Source of the DNA: Chlorokybus atmophyticus
Taxonomy: Eukaryota > Streptophyta > Chlorokybophyceae > Chlorokybales > Chlorokybaceae
Direction of reading: 5' to 3'
NCBI GenBank assembly: GCA_009103225.1
Contig: RHPI01003599.1
Location: forward strand, 435,075 to 486,472
Length of the DNA: 51,398 nucleotides
Made by a program: the position numbers and the translations under genes. Below, piece after piece: positions 36,713 to 47,034 of the stretch. The notes under the pieces are model-generated. The model did no database searches. It saw only the letters and a list, made by a program, of their open reading frames with translations, and was not told the DNA's origin. Each line of letters starts with the position of its first letter. The first letter of the stretch is position 1.

Positions 36713-37667
36713 ATGCAGACCAGGAGTGCAGCCAGGAGGGCTGCTCAATTCACTGCTTCCAATGCCCATCTGATACCAAGTCTAGCCAATTCTTGCCAAG
36801 CTCAGGTGATGGAGAACTCAGACCTTCTGCAGCTCATTCTCAGTAAGCTCAGCCCGAGGGACCTGGAGTGCATGCGCTGCGTTGCGTCAACCAAGAATGA
36901 ACCGAGCCGCCCTCATAGTTGAAGCTGCACACAACATACAGCGCTGGCCTGAGTTCCCAGGGCTCAAGGAGCACATGCGCCGCTGCTATAGCTATTTGCA
37001 GTATCTTGCGAGACTGCCACAACGCCAAGGTTTGGGCTGGAATCCGGACTCGGAAAGCTGCCTGTTCTTCTGCGTGTTGCATGATGGCGACGATTATCTT
37101 ATGGTCCCGGCCGTGAAAGAGGCTGCGCGTCGTCAGAAACCTGCACGCAGGCCCGTTCCCGGTACAATAGGTTATGTTGGGGTAGGACTTGTCATAGGGA
37201 CACGCACACCGCCCACTCGCCGCAGCGACTTCACCTTGGAACCAGCTTGGGACAAGTTGCAGGCATTCATGCAGAAGACCATCCCGGCCCTACTCCAGTT
37301 GCACAGAAGCGATGGCAGTCTGAGACGCGTTGACGCGCAAGTTTGGGCCACACTTTCGTATAAACTCAGCTTTGTGGAGCCGAACAACTTGGCGTGGCGT
37401 TCTTGACACTTTTCTCCTACTCCGCGGTCTGGACAGCAACGTCTTGGTCGCTTTTATATGATGGTGAAGTTCACTAGAGCACGCGCAGCTGCAGGAGGGC
37501 CACTTGGGGCCTTCAAGTACACGTATGCCCTGTCACGGCTATGCCCTGGTGAGCAAGCCGTCAACTTCAGAAGTGCATTGAGTGCAGAGCTAGGGATTGA
37601 ACACATGTGGTCCCTGAGATTTGCTGTTGCATTTGACATCGGCCAAAAGCTGCAGCATCATTTCTGA
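36713..37667 (+). pseudogene. F-box family copy B, frameshifted
   Basis: Starts MQTRSAARRAAQ and continues VMENSDLLQLILSKLSPRD, the F-box-like helix. One frameshift near 36890-36900 moves the frame to one that stays open to 37406, with RAALIVEAAHN, ESCLFFCVLHDGDDYLMVPA, TPPTRRSDFTLEPAWDKL and LRRVDAQV. A second shift near 37395 leads to the tail that ends at 37667 (AFKYTYALSRLCPGEQ). With two indels it is probably a pseudogene, though base-calling errors cannot be excluded. It is close to copy C. Confidence 0.8.
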
Positions 37668-40190
37668 AGCTGTAGTGATCCTCCGTTGCCCTCTGCTGCA
37701 AGCCAATGTCATCTATTGACAACCAGTAGTACATCATCGGCACTCGTTGACAAGGGTGCTGTAACAGTTGAAGCTGCCATTGTTCTCCATCTCCATTTCA
37801 GTTGGTCGTTCAGCAATCAGCATTTCCAATGACTACATCGCGGCTTGCGCATACTGCCTAGCACCTGATGCGTTGATTGCCATTGTTACCTAGTGCGCCA
37901 CTTGCAGTTACTAACTACAATGTAGTACCATCATGGTACTACATATGATACTACAGCACTCTATGTGGAATAGTGTTGGTGGCACAAGGGAACTGCACAG
38001 GACTAACTTAACTAGTCATTAACCACGGTACGACATGATGTTGTACCAGCACCTCGCCGCAAGTGGTTGGTGGTCTTGATAAATCAAGTAACGAGCTTAT
38101 ACCATACGTAGTGTCGGCTAATATCAACAGGCCTACTACTAGTTGCTAGTATTTACAGTGCGCCCATCTGTAGCGAGCTGTGACAATCACACGACAGTCA
38201 CATACTCCTCACACATTCCGCCAACTGGCACTTCCACGCAACACATTGTGCTTTGCATGAGCGTGATGCATCTTGCATCTTTTATACACTCCCACGCGTC
38301 ACACCGTGCTATGTAACTAAGCACACCACAGACACGCACAGTCTGCTCGGTCGTCACCGCTGTCGCCAGCCCTCCGATAGTCCAAGTACCTCCAGTAGTA
38401 CTACTAGTAGCCACATTAGTAGTGGTAGCAGCAGCAACAGCAACAGCCTGTTGTCTGCTGCTGAGCAGGAGAGCTAGTACTAACAAGAGGAGCAATAGTA
38501 GCAACTGCAGAGCTAACAACGATGTGTCGTACACAGTCAACCAGGGTCGTTTGCAACGTTGAGCCCGAGCAACAACGGTAGTAGCAACTGTACTGGTGGT
38601 ACCGGTGGTGGTGGTGGTGGTGGTGGTAGTCGGTGGGCCCAAGTAAACGGCCACTAAAAGTCGCAAGCAAAAGTGATCTTGAGGCTTTGCACTCCAACAG
38701 TTGCCGCTGCTTGCCTGGCAGTCTGATATGCATGCTTACACAGCAAGGATGCACCACAATGGTAGCCTGCGTTGCTTGATACACTTGCTGGCTTCACACG
38801 CACTTCGAGTGTCCGAGAGTACTAGTGTCCGTCAACAACAAAAGCATTCCAACAGCAAAGTCAGTCTAACAACCTGTACTTGTAGTGGCTCAGCTTCCAA
38901 CCAAAGGTCACAGCCAGTCAGGGTGATAGCACACCACTGGCCCTACCGCAATAGTGGCACGCTGTACATATACTAGTGCTAATGCTAGTTTTGTCACCAA
39001 ACTCTGGATTTGAGCACAGCCCTGTTCGTGGTATCATCTATAGAACACGCAGCCGAGTTGATGTCCGGCCTAAGGCAATTCTGCAGCACATTGAGCGTTT
39101 GGGCGATGAGCTCTACAATGGTGAGATGTGGGCAAGCGTGCTAAATGCATGTACGCTGCCACGTGGGCAAGTGCAAGCTTGAGAGCGTTTGCGCTTGCAC
39201 ATGTACATGCAGCAAGCTAGCAGGCGCTTGCACACGCATGCTTTGTTATCTCATGCACGGTGACAAGTACATGATGGCAACAAGTTGCTAGCTGTGTTGT
39301 ATCCTATAAGTTGGCAATCGCAGGACCGCACAGCACAGCAGCTGAGCATGCTTGCTCTGGAGTGCTGTGCTGAGCTGCTGGTGGTGGTGGCGGCGGCGGC
39401 GCGGCGAGCTGGGCTGCAGCCTCAAACGGTTGGAATGGCTTTGGCTGCTGGAGACGGTGGGGTGGGGTTTGCGCAAGGCTGTGCTGCGGCGATCGTGATG
39501 AACTTGCCTTCTGCGGTGACGGAAGCATGCGGCGCCCAGGCTACCAGTGCGTGTGTGAAGCGGGCTGACAACTAGCAAGGTAGGGGCGGAGGCACCGGTG
39601 CTATCATCACCACTTGGGTGGGGACTGCTGTCCAAGGTTGGTAGACTGCTGTTGTCAAAAGACACTGTGCTTGAGGCCGCTTCCTAACCTTGTCGTTGTC
39701 GTCCTTCAGCTTTGTCGGTGTTGAGTATGGCAGCTGCGGCTGGCAAGCAAAATTAGCCTAGCAGTGGTTTGTGCTTGATGGCAATGCGGTCAAGCGTTAG
39801 TCGTCCTTGTAGTCGACAATGTCTTGCGGCTTTGCGAATTGCGACTGACGCCTAGCAATCATCATTGTCCTACATGGCCAACAAGAGTTTGTGTTGACAA
39901 ACTAGCATTGGGTTGGCGTTGTACGACATTCTCGTTTGCATGCAGTACAGTGTACCAGCTGGCACCACAACAGCTGGCGCACTGTACTGGCATCCGGGTT
40001 AGCCGTTAGCTAGTGGGGACAAAGCAACGGGGAATAAGGTCTACTGCCAAGTAGCAGCTTCAGTAAATGGTGCGGCTCCGTCAATGAAGCAGTACGCCAA
40101 ACTTCCGTCAAGCATAGGGCTTCGGTCAGGCTTCAACTGCATGTCATTGTAAGGACTCTGCGTTATGGTTCATTGTAAAGACTCTGTGCT
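37668..40190. other. Gene-free interval with duplicated F-box upstream block
   Basis: 37668-39300 holds no supported gene. It contains a small hairpin GTAGTACCA-TCA-TGGTACTAC at about 37922-37942 and ACTACTAGT-type repeats (38390-38640) that give spurious Thr/Thr ORFs. 39340-39780 repeats the block seen before copy B (CTCTGGAGTGCTGTGCTG, GCGGCGAGCTGGGCTGCAGC), so the duplicated unit spans roughly 1.7 kb including the F-box copy. Confidence 0.6.
39944..39990. repeat. Inverted repeat upstream of F-box copy C
   Basis: CAGTACAGTG..CCAGCT at 39944-39961 pairs with AGCTGG..CACTGTACTG at 39973-39990; 16 of 18 pairs match around an 11-base loop. It is the third copy of the CCAGCTGGCAC-centred element, about 200-250 bp upstream of the gene copy. 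Confidence 0.85.
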
Positions 40191-41005
40191 ATGCAGAGAG
40201 GCACAATGCAGACCTGAAGTGCAGACAGGAAGACTGCTCAGAGTGCGGCTGCCAACATCCACCTGAATCACCACATCTAGCAGACTCAAGCCAGGCACAG
40301 GTGTTGGAGGACTCGGACCTTCTACAGCTCATCCTCAGCAAGCTCTCCCCAAGGGAGCTGGCGCGCATGCGCTGCGTCAACAGCGAATGGAACCGGACCG
40401 CTCTCGCAGTTGAAGCTGAGCATTACAAGGAGCACTGGCCTGAGTTCCCAGGGCTGAAGGAGCACGTGCGCAGCTGTAACAACCTTTTTCACAACCTGCC
40501 ACAACCGACACAGAGCCGCGAAAGCTGCCTGTTCTTCTGCGTGTTGCATAATGGCGACAGATACCTTCTGGTCCCGGCTGTGCGGCATAACAAGCCTGCA
40601 CGCAGGCTCATTGTGACAGACGATGGGGCAGGCCTTATTATTAACATGCACAAACCGCCCACTCGCCGCAGCGGCTTCGCCTTGAAAGCGGCTGAGGACC
40701 AATTTCGGTCCTTCATGGTGAAGACCGTCCCCGGGCTATTCCAACTGCACAAAAGCGATGGCAGTCTGGGACGCGTTGACGCGCAAGTGTATGCCAATCC
40801 TTGCTTCACACATGTGGGACTTGGAGTGTGGCACTTCTTTCCAAATTTGCGGTCTGGACAGCAACGGCATGGTTGCCTTATGTTTGCGGTGGGGTTGACT
40901 GAGCATGCGCCGCTGCAGCAGGGCACTCTGACACAATCAGGTACAACCGTTCCCCTTGCTGGTTATGTAGTTGTGAGCGAGCCGTCAACTTTGCAAGCGT
41001 CATAA
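40191..41005 (+). pseudogene. F-box family copy C, long open frame with broken start
   Basis: From 40301 to 41005 the frame is fully open (about 234 residues): LEDSDLLQLILSKLSPREL, then WNRTALAVEAEHYKEHWPEF, ESCLFFCVLHNGDRYLLVPA, KPPTRRSGFALKAAEDQF, LGRVDAQVYANP and VGLGVWHFFPNLRSG. The 5' part, matching the MQRGTMQTRSAARRAAQ start of the other copies from 40191, carries an in-frame TGA and TAG and lies in a different frame. Either the copy is dead at its N-terminus, or it now starts at a later Met (ARMRCV, after the F-box core), or a CAG acceptor before 40301 is used. The body is the best-preserved relative of copies A and B. Confidence 0.75.
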
Positions 41006-43456
41006 GTGCAGATTATGGATCAAAACCCATGCGCTTCCATGTGACTGTTGCACCTATGCATGTTCATTGCCGTTTCGCATTGTATGTACATATCAACTCA
41101 GCACACCACATGCATGCGTTCACATATAACACCACCGGGCTACATGTTAGCCTAGCTACTCACTAAGCACGACACTAATTACCACTTACCTGTTAGACAT
41201 CATGCAGCGCATGCATGGCAATTCATAGTCTTTACCTGCACGCATGTGCAGGTAGTTAGTGTACAAAAGATGGAGTGCTGATAAGACGGCATGCAAGGGG
41301 TCATAAGCATGAGACATGCATGTAGTCATGCACACGCCGCAAGCAAACAGTCAGCAGCAGTCACAGTGCTATTTCACCACCGGGCTAGGTACTTCTAACG
41401 CACTCCACTACCACTACTTGGCTACCCCGTTAGTCATGCATGCATGCATGTATGTTCCATTATCACCTGTGGTACGGCTGTGGTAGCGGTCAGCCTTGCA
41501 GCTTCCACGACAGCAGTAGTCTCAACAAACTCCCCCCTCTCTCCCCCTTGCCGCCGCCAGCTCACTTAACGCACTGCCATCACTTAGCAGCCGCTTAGTC
41601 GTTAGGGTTTCACATGCATACGTCAGCATGACATCACACTAGCCAGGCAGGCTATCGCTGTGTATGTAGTAATCCTCTTTACCCCTACCTTTGCATACAA
41701 GCCCTTCTCAGCTGGTCGCAACCAGAGTAACCATTGGTAGTAATTGGCAATGGTGCTGCAATGGTTTGGGTTGCAGCATTGTTCTTCCACTTCAAATGGT
41801 TGGTTAGCACTTAGCCTTGCCAACTATGTACTTGGCCGGCAGCTCGCCCAGAGTACCAGTCATAGATATGTTGGATACCATACTGGCCAGTTAATGAGTC
41901 AACTTGTTGACTGGTAGCTGCGTGGTGCAACCTGCGTGGTCAAAGTTTGACCAAGCGCTATAAGCGGAATAGGGTAGCCTAAGTGGACTGCACAGGACAC
42001 TGTGCAGCATCTGGACAAGCACCACACCCAAAGTGGTTGGCGCTGTCTTGTTGAACGCAGACAAAGATTAAAAACAGAGACAGGGACAGGGAGCGCGGCA
42101 TGCATGCTGCGCGCCAATGGGCGCAAACCCTAACGACGCAACCACAGCAGGGTGGATGGCGTAGTTGTGGGTGCAGGAGGAGGGGGAGTCCGTTGGCTGC
42201 TGCCTCGGCAAAGACTGGGCCGCTAAACCAACGGTCGTTGTGCAGGTGAACACATGTGCATGTGCATGCTTGCATGGCTAACGGGGTAGTAAGTTTAGTG
42301 TAGTGTGTTACGTAGTGAATGAACCCGGTGGTCAACCTTACAATGGTGTTGTTGGTATGCATTATGTCACTCTGCATGCTGCTGACGGTGCATGCCACTA
42401 TGCATGTGCATTTTCGTTACGCATTGTTTGTTTGCATACTACGCCCTGGCAGTCCTTCAGGCCGTCCTGAGCCACAGGCAAGCTGGGTCAGCCCACGCTT
42501 GTTGCAGGTGTGCGCAGAGCTACCCTATGCTGCGGCATGGGGAGGTTCCCTGAGTCCCTTAGGTAAGGTTGGTTGGTAATTGATGGTGACTGTTGGGTGG
42601 TGCGAATCATTGTCTATGATAGGGTGCTTGACCGGGGGCACCATGCATGCATAGATATCAGTATAGCATAGCTAGGCAGCACCCCGTTGGCCATGTAGTG
42701 CTCGGCCGGCAGCCACAATCTCGCGCTCACACCGTGCAAGGAGCATCCGAGCAGGACTACTACGGCGAGTGCAGTACATGGGGAGCAGCGAGGTCTGCAC
42801 GTGTCACCACGGTAGAGTACATAGGGAGCGCGACGTGCTGTGCGCATGCATGCTGCGCGCCAATGGGCGCAAACCCTAACGACGCAACCACAGCAGGGTG
42901 GATGGCGTAGTTGTGGGTGGAGGCGGTGATGTGGGCGGAGGAGGGGGAGTCGGTTGGCTTTGCTGCTGCTGCTGCTGCCTCGGCAAAGACTGGGCCGCAA
43001 ACCAATGGCCGTTGTGCGAGTGAAGGCATGTGCGTGTGCATGCTTGCATGGCTAACGGGGTAATAGGGTTAGTTTAGTGTGTAAGGTAGTGAATGAACCA
43101 AGTGGTCAACCTTACAATGGTGTTGTTGGTATGCATTATGTCACTCTGCATGCTGCTGACGGTGCATGCCACTATGCATGTGCATTTCCGAATCGCATTG
43201 TCTGTACACACCTCAGCAATGTTGCAAACTACCTGGGCAGCGCCATGCTAGCAGTATTTACAAGGGGGCAGGAGGGGGTGTGATGACATACAGCTATGGC
43301 AATAACAAGTCTCCACCATGTTCACAATAATCCCTGTCCAGACAGCTCGNCCGAATCGCATTGTCTGTACACACCTCAGCAATGTTGCAAACTACCTGGG
43401 CAGCGCCATGCTAGCAGTATTTACAAGGGGGCAGGAGGGGGTGTGATGACATACAG
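41006..43456. other. Gene-free repeat region with direct repeats and an assembly gap
   Basis: 41006-42090 shows no gene, only short hairpins such as TACCTGCAC-GCAT-GTGCAGGTA near 41233-41254. 42098-43189 holds a direct repeat pair and 43188-43512 an artefactual-looking duplication around an N, both listed separately. ORFs here are short and unsupported. Confidence 0.55.
42098..43189. repeat. Direct repeat pair, period about 746 bp
   Basis: 42098-42415 and 42844-43189 are highly similar in the same orientation. Shared blocks include GCGCGCCAATGGGCGCAAAC, GGTGGATGGCGTAGTTGTGG, CTCGGCAAAGACTGGGCCGC and TACAATGGTGTTGTTGGTAT. The second copy has extra GCT and GGAGG units. Function is unknown; it may be part of a dispersed element. 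Confidence 0.85.
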
Positions 43457-43512
43457 CTATGGCAATAACAAGTCTCCACCATGTTCACAATAATCCCTGT
43501 CCAGACAGCTCG
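43188..43512. repeat. Two identical 162-bp segments flanking a single N
   Basis: 43188-43349 and 43351-43512 are identical, both from CCGAATCGCATTG to CAGACAGCTCG, with only the N at 43350 between. This is the pattern of two contig ends that overlap but were scaffolded rather than merged. The second copy covers the last bases of F-box copy D. Confidence 0.9.
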
Positions 43513-44182
43513 CATCAGTGTAGTTGAGCGCGGCCGAAAGCACTCCTAGCTGCAGTATCATGTCTGTATCGATGGTCGCCATACACGTCGCCACGCTGTG
43601 CGGCCAAGTGACAGTCCATGTGACCAAGCCATGAGCGTGGCCGGCCTCCCGCCTTAAGTCAGGCACAGTGCGTATCCCACGAGTGCGGGCCAACCTGCCA
43701 TCCCATCTGGTCAACAAAAACAGTTCAAATGTGGTGCTGTCAGCCACGGCACAGCTGGCATCGACAACTGCGTGGCCGCAGCCTCCGGGCGGCTCGTGCA
43801 AGGTGAGACAGTACCCGCCGGATTTGATCTGTTTACAAAGGGCGGGGTTGAGCGCGGGACACCACATGTTAGGTACAAGGAGGAGGTTGCTGCCATTGCG
43901 CACGATGCAAAAGAGGAGGTGGCTGACGGGGCTGTTGGACTCGTTAGCGAGCTTCCCAAACAACTTGTAGCAGCCGTGCACGTAGTCCATCATGCCTTTG
44001 TAAGAAGGCCAATGACTCAAGTAGTGTGTTCGCTCCACCTCCAATGCGGTCTTGTTCCACACCTTGCTCACGCACCGTGCCACAGCGAGGTCGTGTGGGG
44101 ACAACTTGTTGAAGATGAGATGAAGCAAGTCGCCGTCCAAGACTTGCGCACGGATGCTGGCCGTAGCGCTCCTCGTCCGCAT
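43457..44182 (-). CDS. Intact F-box-like protein, copy D
   Basis: The only undamaged member of the local family: one exon, 241 residues from the ATG at 44182 (MRTRSATASIRAQ matches the start of the other copies; ATGs at 44236 and 44224 extend it in frame by 18 or 14 residues). Residues 14-50 form an F-box-like module: VLDGDLLHLIFNKLSPHDLA, then RCVSKVWNKTALEVE. F-box proteins usually recruit substrates to SCF ubiquitin ligases through SKP1. The rest keeps the family plan (HYLSHWPSYKGMMDYVHGC, LLFCIVRNGSNLLLVP, LTRWDGRLARTRGIRTVPDL) with no recognised substrate-binding domain. Sequence is diverged from copies A-C. The end lies in the segment duplicated around the N, so the C-terminus deserves re-sequencing. 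Confidence 0.72.
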   Translation of the reverse strand: MRTRSATASIRAQVLDGDLLHLIFNKLSPHDLAVARCVSKVWNKTALEVERTHYLSHWPSYKGMMDYVHGCYKLFGKLANESNSPVSHLLFCIVRNGSNLLLVPNMWCPALNPALCKQIKSGGYCLTLHEPPGGCGHAVVDASCAVADSTTFELFLLTRWDGRLARTRGIRTVPDLRREAGHAHGLVTWTVTWPHSVATCMATIDTDMILQLGVLSAALNYTDASCLDRDYCEHGGDLLLP

Positions 44183-44236
44183 TGCATGCACCTGAGACAG
44201 CAAACACGATGCTAAGAGTTGCATGAACACGCACAT

Positions 44237-46155
44237 GTGCGTGATCAGGCAACGTTCAACAATGGAAACTTGCGCATGCGCATGTGCATGTGCGCATGTC
44301 GCGTGTGGGGTTTACGACATCAGGTCACACATATAATGTGTCAGTATTGCAGCACACAGAGTAGGTTGCAACTCGCGCATCTGAGGCAGCTAGAATGCTG
44401 ATGCGAACTGAGCGCTAGAAGATCTGTACAACAATGCACGCCCATTCAGCAGGTGCATCAATGTGCACAGTGGCGCAAGACATATGCTGAAATGCTGTGC
44501 TGCGCAGTACTACAACTATACGCACCTGAAACTCACAGTCCCATAATTCAGTTGGAGGTGTAGTTACTGAACTGTGAGCAAGAACTCCAAGTGACGCTGA
44601 ACTGGAGGGTTTATTTCAGACGTCACACGCATGCACACGCACGCACGCGCCGCAATGAGTGTGTGCAACTATTACATAAGCGCACTTGAACGCTCCAACG
44701 CGCACACGCACGTGTTCGTGCACGCAAAGGCGCGTTCACACTAGAGTCAGCAACGAATGCACTATTTGCCGTCAACTTCCGCGCCTGGCATAAACGCAAT
44801 TGCACAGGCATTCATTTCGATTGTGCATTGATGTGATAGCAGGCCACAACACCAACCACCATTGCAAAAGTGCGGATTGCGCAGCACTCATAAACCACCA
44901 TAACGGTGATGGTGTAATTCAATCATCAACAACACCATTGCAACTATACTTAGTCCGTGGATGCTTGTTCACACACGACACGAAGTTTACTCACGCACCG
45001 TCACAGGGCTCGTTTAGCAGTAGTAGCTGCGCCTGCTTGCGGCCAGCACCAATAAGCAAGAAACCGATTGACGCCTTGACGACCTCAATGCCTTGGCCGC
45101 CTGCTGCTAAGCTTAGCCATCGCCTCTGCTGCCCGGCCTGGTCAGGCTGGCAGACCAACAGCAGTTACCTCGTTTACCAGCCTCAGCTGGACCAGACCTC
45201 TCCTCCTCCTCCTTCTCCTTCTCCTGGTCCACCACAACCACCGCCTCGCAGTCCGACAACGCCAACGCCAGTGCCAGCGGTCTGCAGCAGCATTGTGTTT
45301 CTGCGGGACGGCGGCGGCGGCGTCAGGCCGTGGTCGTGGGAGGACGCTACGGTGGTGTGGCAAGTGGCCGAGCCCGCCTGCTTGTGCTTCTGATCCTCCT
45401 CCTCCTCCTCCTCCTCCTGGGCACTGGCCAGCTCGTCATGGCCGTTGTGGCTGCCGTCCGTTGTGTAAGCAACGTATGCTGTGCGAGGCCGACCACCGCA
45501 AAAGACTGTCATAGGAGAGTTGCATTCTGCTCCAAGGTACCTGCTGTTGTATGGGTTAAGCACATCTGCAGCACGCAGTGTAGGTGATGGTGATTAATTG
45601 GAATGAACTGCGCATGGTTGGTTGTTCATAGCAAGGCTTTCCCCTGTTGGCCGATTGGCATGCATCAGGGGACCACGCCCTGGCAGGCAAGTGTACCTTG
45701 CATGCTTGACGAATGCCGTGCGCACCCCAGCATGGGCTGGCAACCCTTGGCAACCTTGCCAACCTGCGATGCATTGCTCAAGAGCATGACTTTTGTTGGC
45801 CTCTCATAAACAGACAGGCACAGATAAGTGAGCTAGAAGACCATAGTTTACGTTGGGCGAGCCTGCAAGGTTTGGTAAGATGACGTCCCTTGGACTATAG
45901 GTCAATGTTGACTTCATCGCGCGTGCGTGCATGACTGTGGTTAGTTGCTTTGCTAAGCATACAAAAACCTATGTGGCCTATTAAGGCGATTGCATGTACA
46001 ACAACCGAACACCACTACAATTGTACGGTGGTGTCACACTGCGCCAATCCCTGCCGACTATGCATCACACAGGCACGCCTCATGTAACTGCAATTACGGC
46101 CACACGCACATGTGCTACAAAAGTTGCTACCACAGAGACACCAACTTAAAAGCCC
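44237..46155. other. Gene-free interval with first copy of repeat module P
   Basis: 44237-44990 shows only CA/GC-rich sequence and no supported gene. About 45000-45510 is module P, related to 48950-49260 and 50770-51010: anchors are AAGAAACCGATTGACGCC at 45058 and GTAAGCAACGTATGCTGTGC at 45465. A 197-residue Pro/Ser-rich plus-strand frame and an acidic minus-strand frame (45563-45183) cover it. 45590-46155 shows nothing. Confidence 0.5.
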
Positions 46156-46918
46156 TTACGTGGCCTGACTTACAAGCTTAAACCCGTCAGAGGGTGCGTC
46201 TATGATTAAAGGCTCCAACCTAGCCCCCCGTATTATCCCTTCATTGAAAACCACTCCCAACTCAAAGAGAACTGACCCTTGCTGACCAAACTGCATTATC
46301 GGAATGAAACGCCATTGCACAATGTCCCTCAGTTTTGGTGTGCCAATGATCGAATCCACAAACCCTTGTGCGCGGGTACAAAGCAGATTGCGGTCGCTTC
46401 TTCGCAGCTGGAACAGCTCTAGCATTGTCCGCTACGCCGTGACCAATTGAACATCGTCCCGTGTTATGTTATGTCCGAGTAAATATTGCTGCCGTTAGAA
46501 GGCATGGGATACGCCTTGAAGCCAAGGAATGTCCCATCTATAAAAAAGCTTTGCCGCACTGTAATCAGGTCATGTACTGACTCGGACACAACGGACGCAT
46601 TCGCTTTGCACATGGGTGGGAACAGAAGGTAGTTGTTCGCTGCATGCAAAAGCCTTTTGCGTGCTCTGAGAAAGGACAGCTTTCCTGGCCCAGCACTAGT
46701 CTCTAAATATACTCGAACACGCTGTAACAGCTGTACACGTACTCCATATCAGTTCCGGGTACCCAGGCCAGTGCTCCTTGTAGTTGTGCAGCCTCAAGAG
46801 CAGTCCGCATCAACTTCTTGGCGCAGCACACACATGCCAGGTCCCTCAGGGAGAGCTTATTCAGGATAAGATGCGCAAGGTCTGCATCCTGCAAGACCTG
46901 ACCTCGAATAGCCCTCAA
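46156..46918 (-). pseudogene. F-box family copy E, degenerate
   Basis: Reads in three pieces in different frames. 46918-46703 gives MRAIRGQVLQDADLAHLILN with KLSLRDLACVCCAKKLMRTA, the F-box start. 46649-46464 gives LLFPPMCKANAS, aligned with the family's LLLVP segment. 46425-46156 gives LELFQLRRSDRNLLCTRAQ and ends in SDGFKLVSQAT, like the FQLHRSDG and NGFVLVSK segments of copy A. The pieces keep the family order but need several indels and have stops between them. Confidence 0.7.
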
Positions 46919-47034
46919 GGCTGCACTTCTTGTCTACATTAAAGCTGCCACCTGAGGTGCATAGTTTCCAAGTTTCCTTTTCAATGATATCTTTGCGAGA
47001 CTGCTACACAATCATAAAGAAACTGAAAGCAATC

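Noticed and set aside
38187-38784. Minus-strand Thr/Leu-rich ORFs
   Set aside because: Driven by ACC/TAG trinucleotide repeats; no domain and no splice partners.
44800-45393. 197-residue Pro/Ser-rich ORF resembling a wall glycoprotein
   Set aside because: It lies in repeat module P; the frame is not kept in the other P copies and the PPPPSPSP run follows from CCT-rich sequence.
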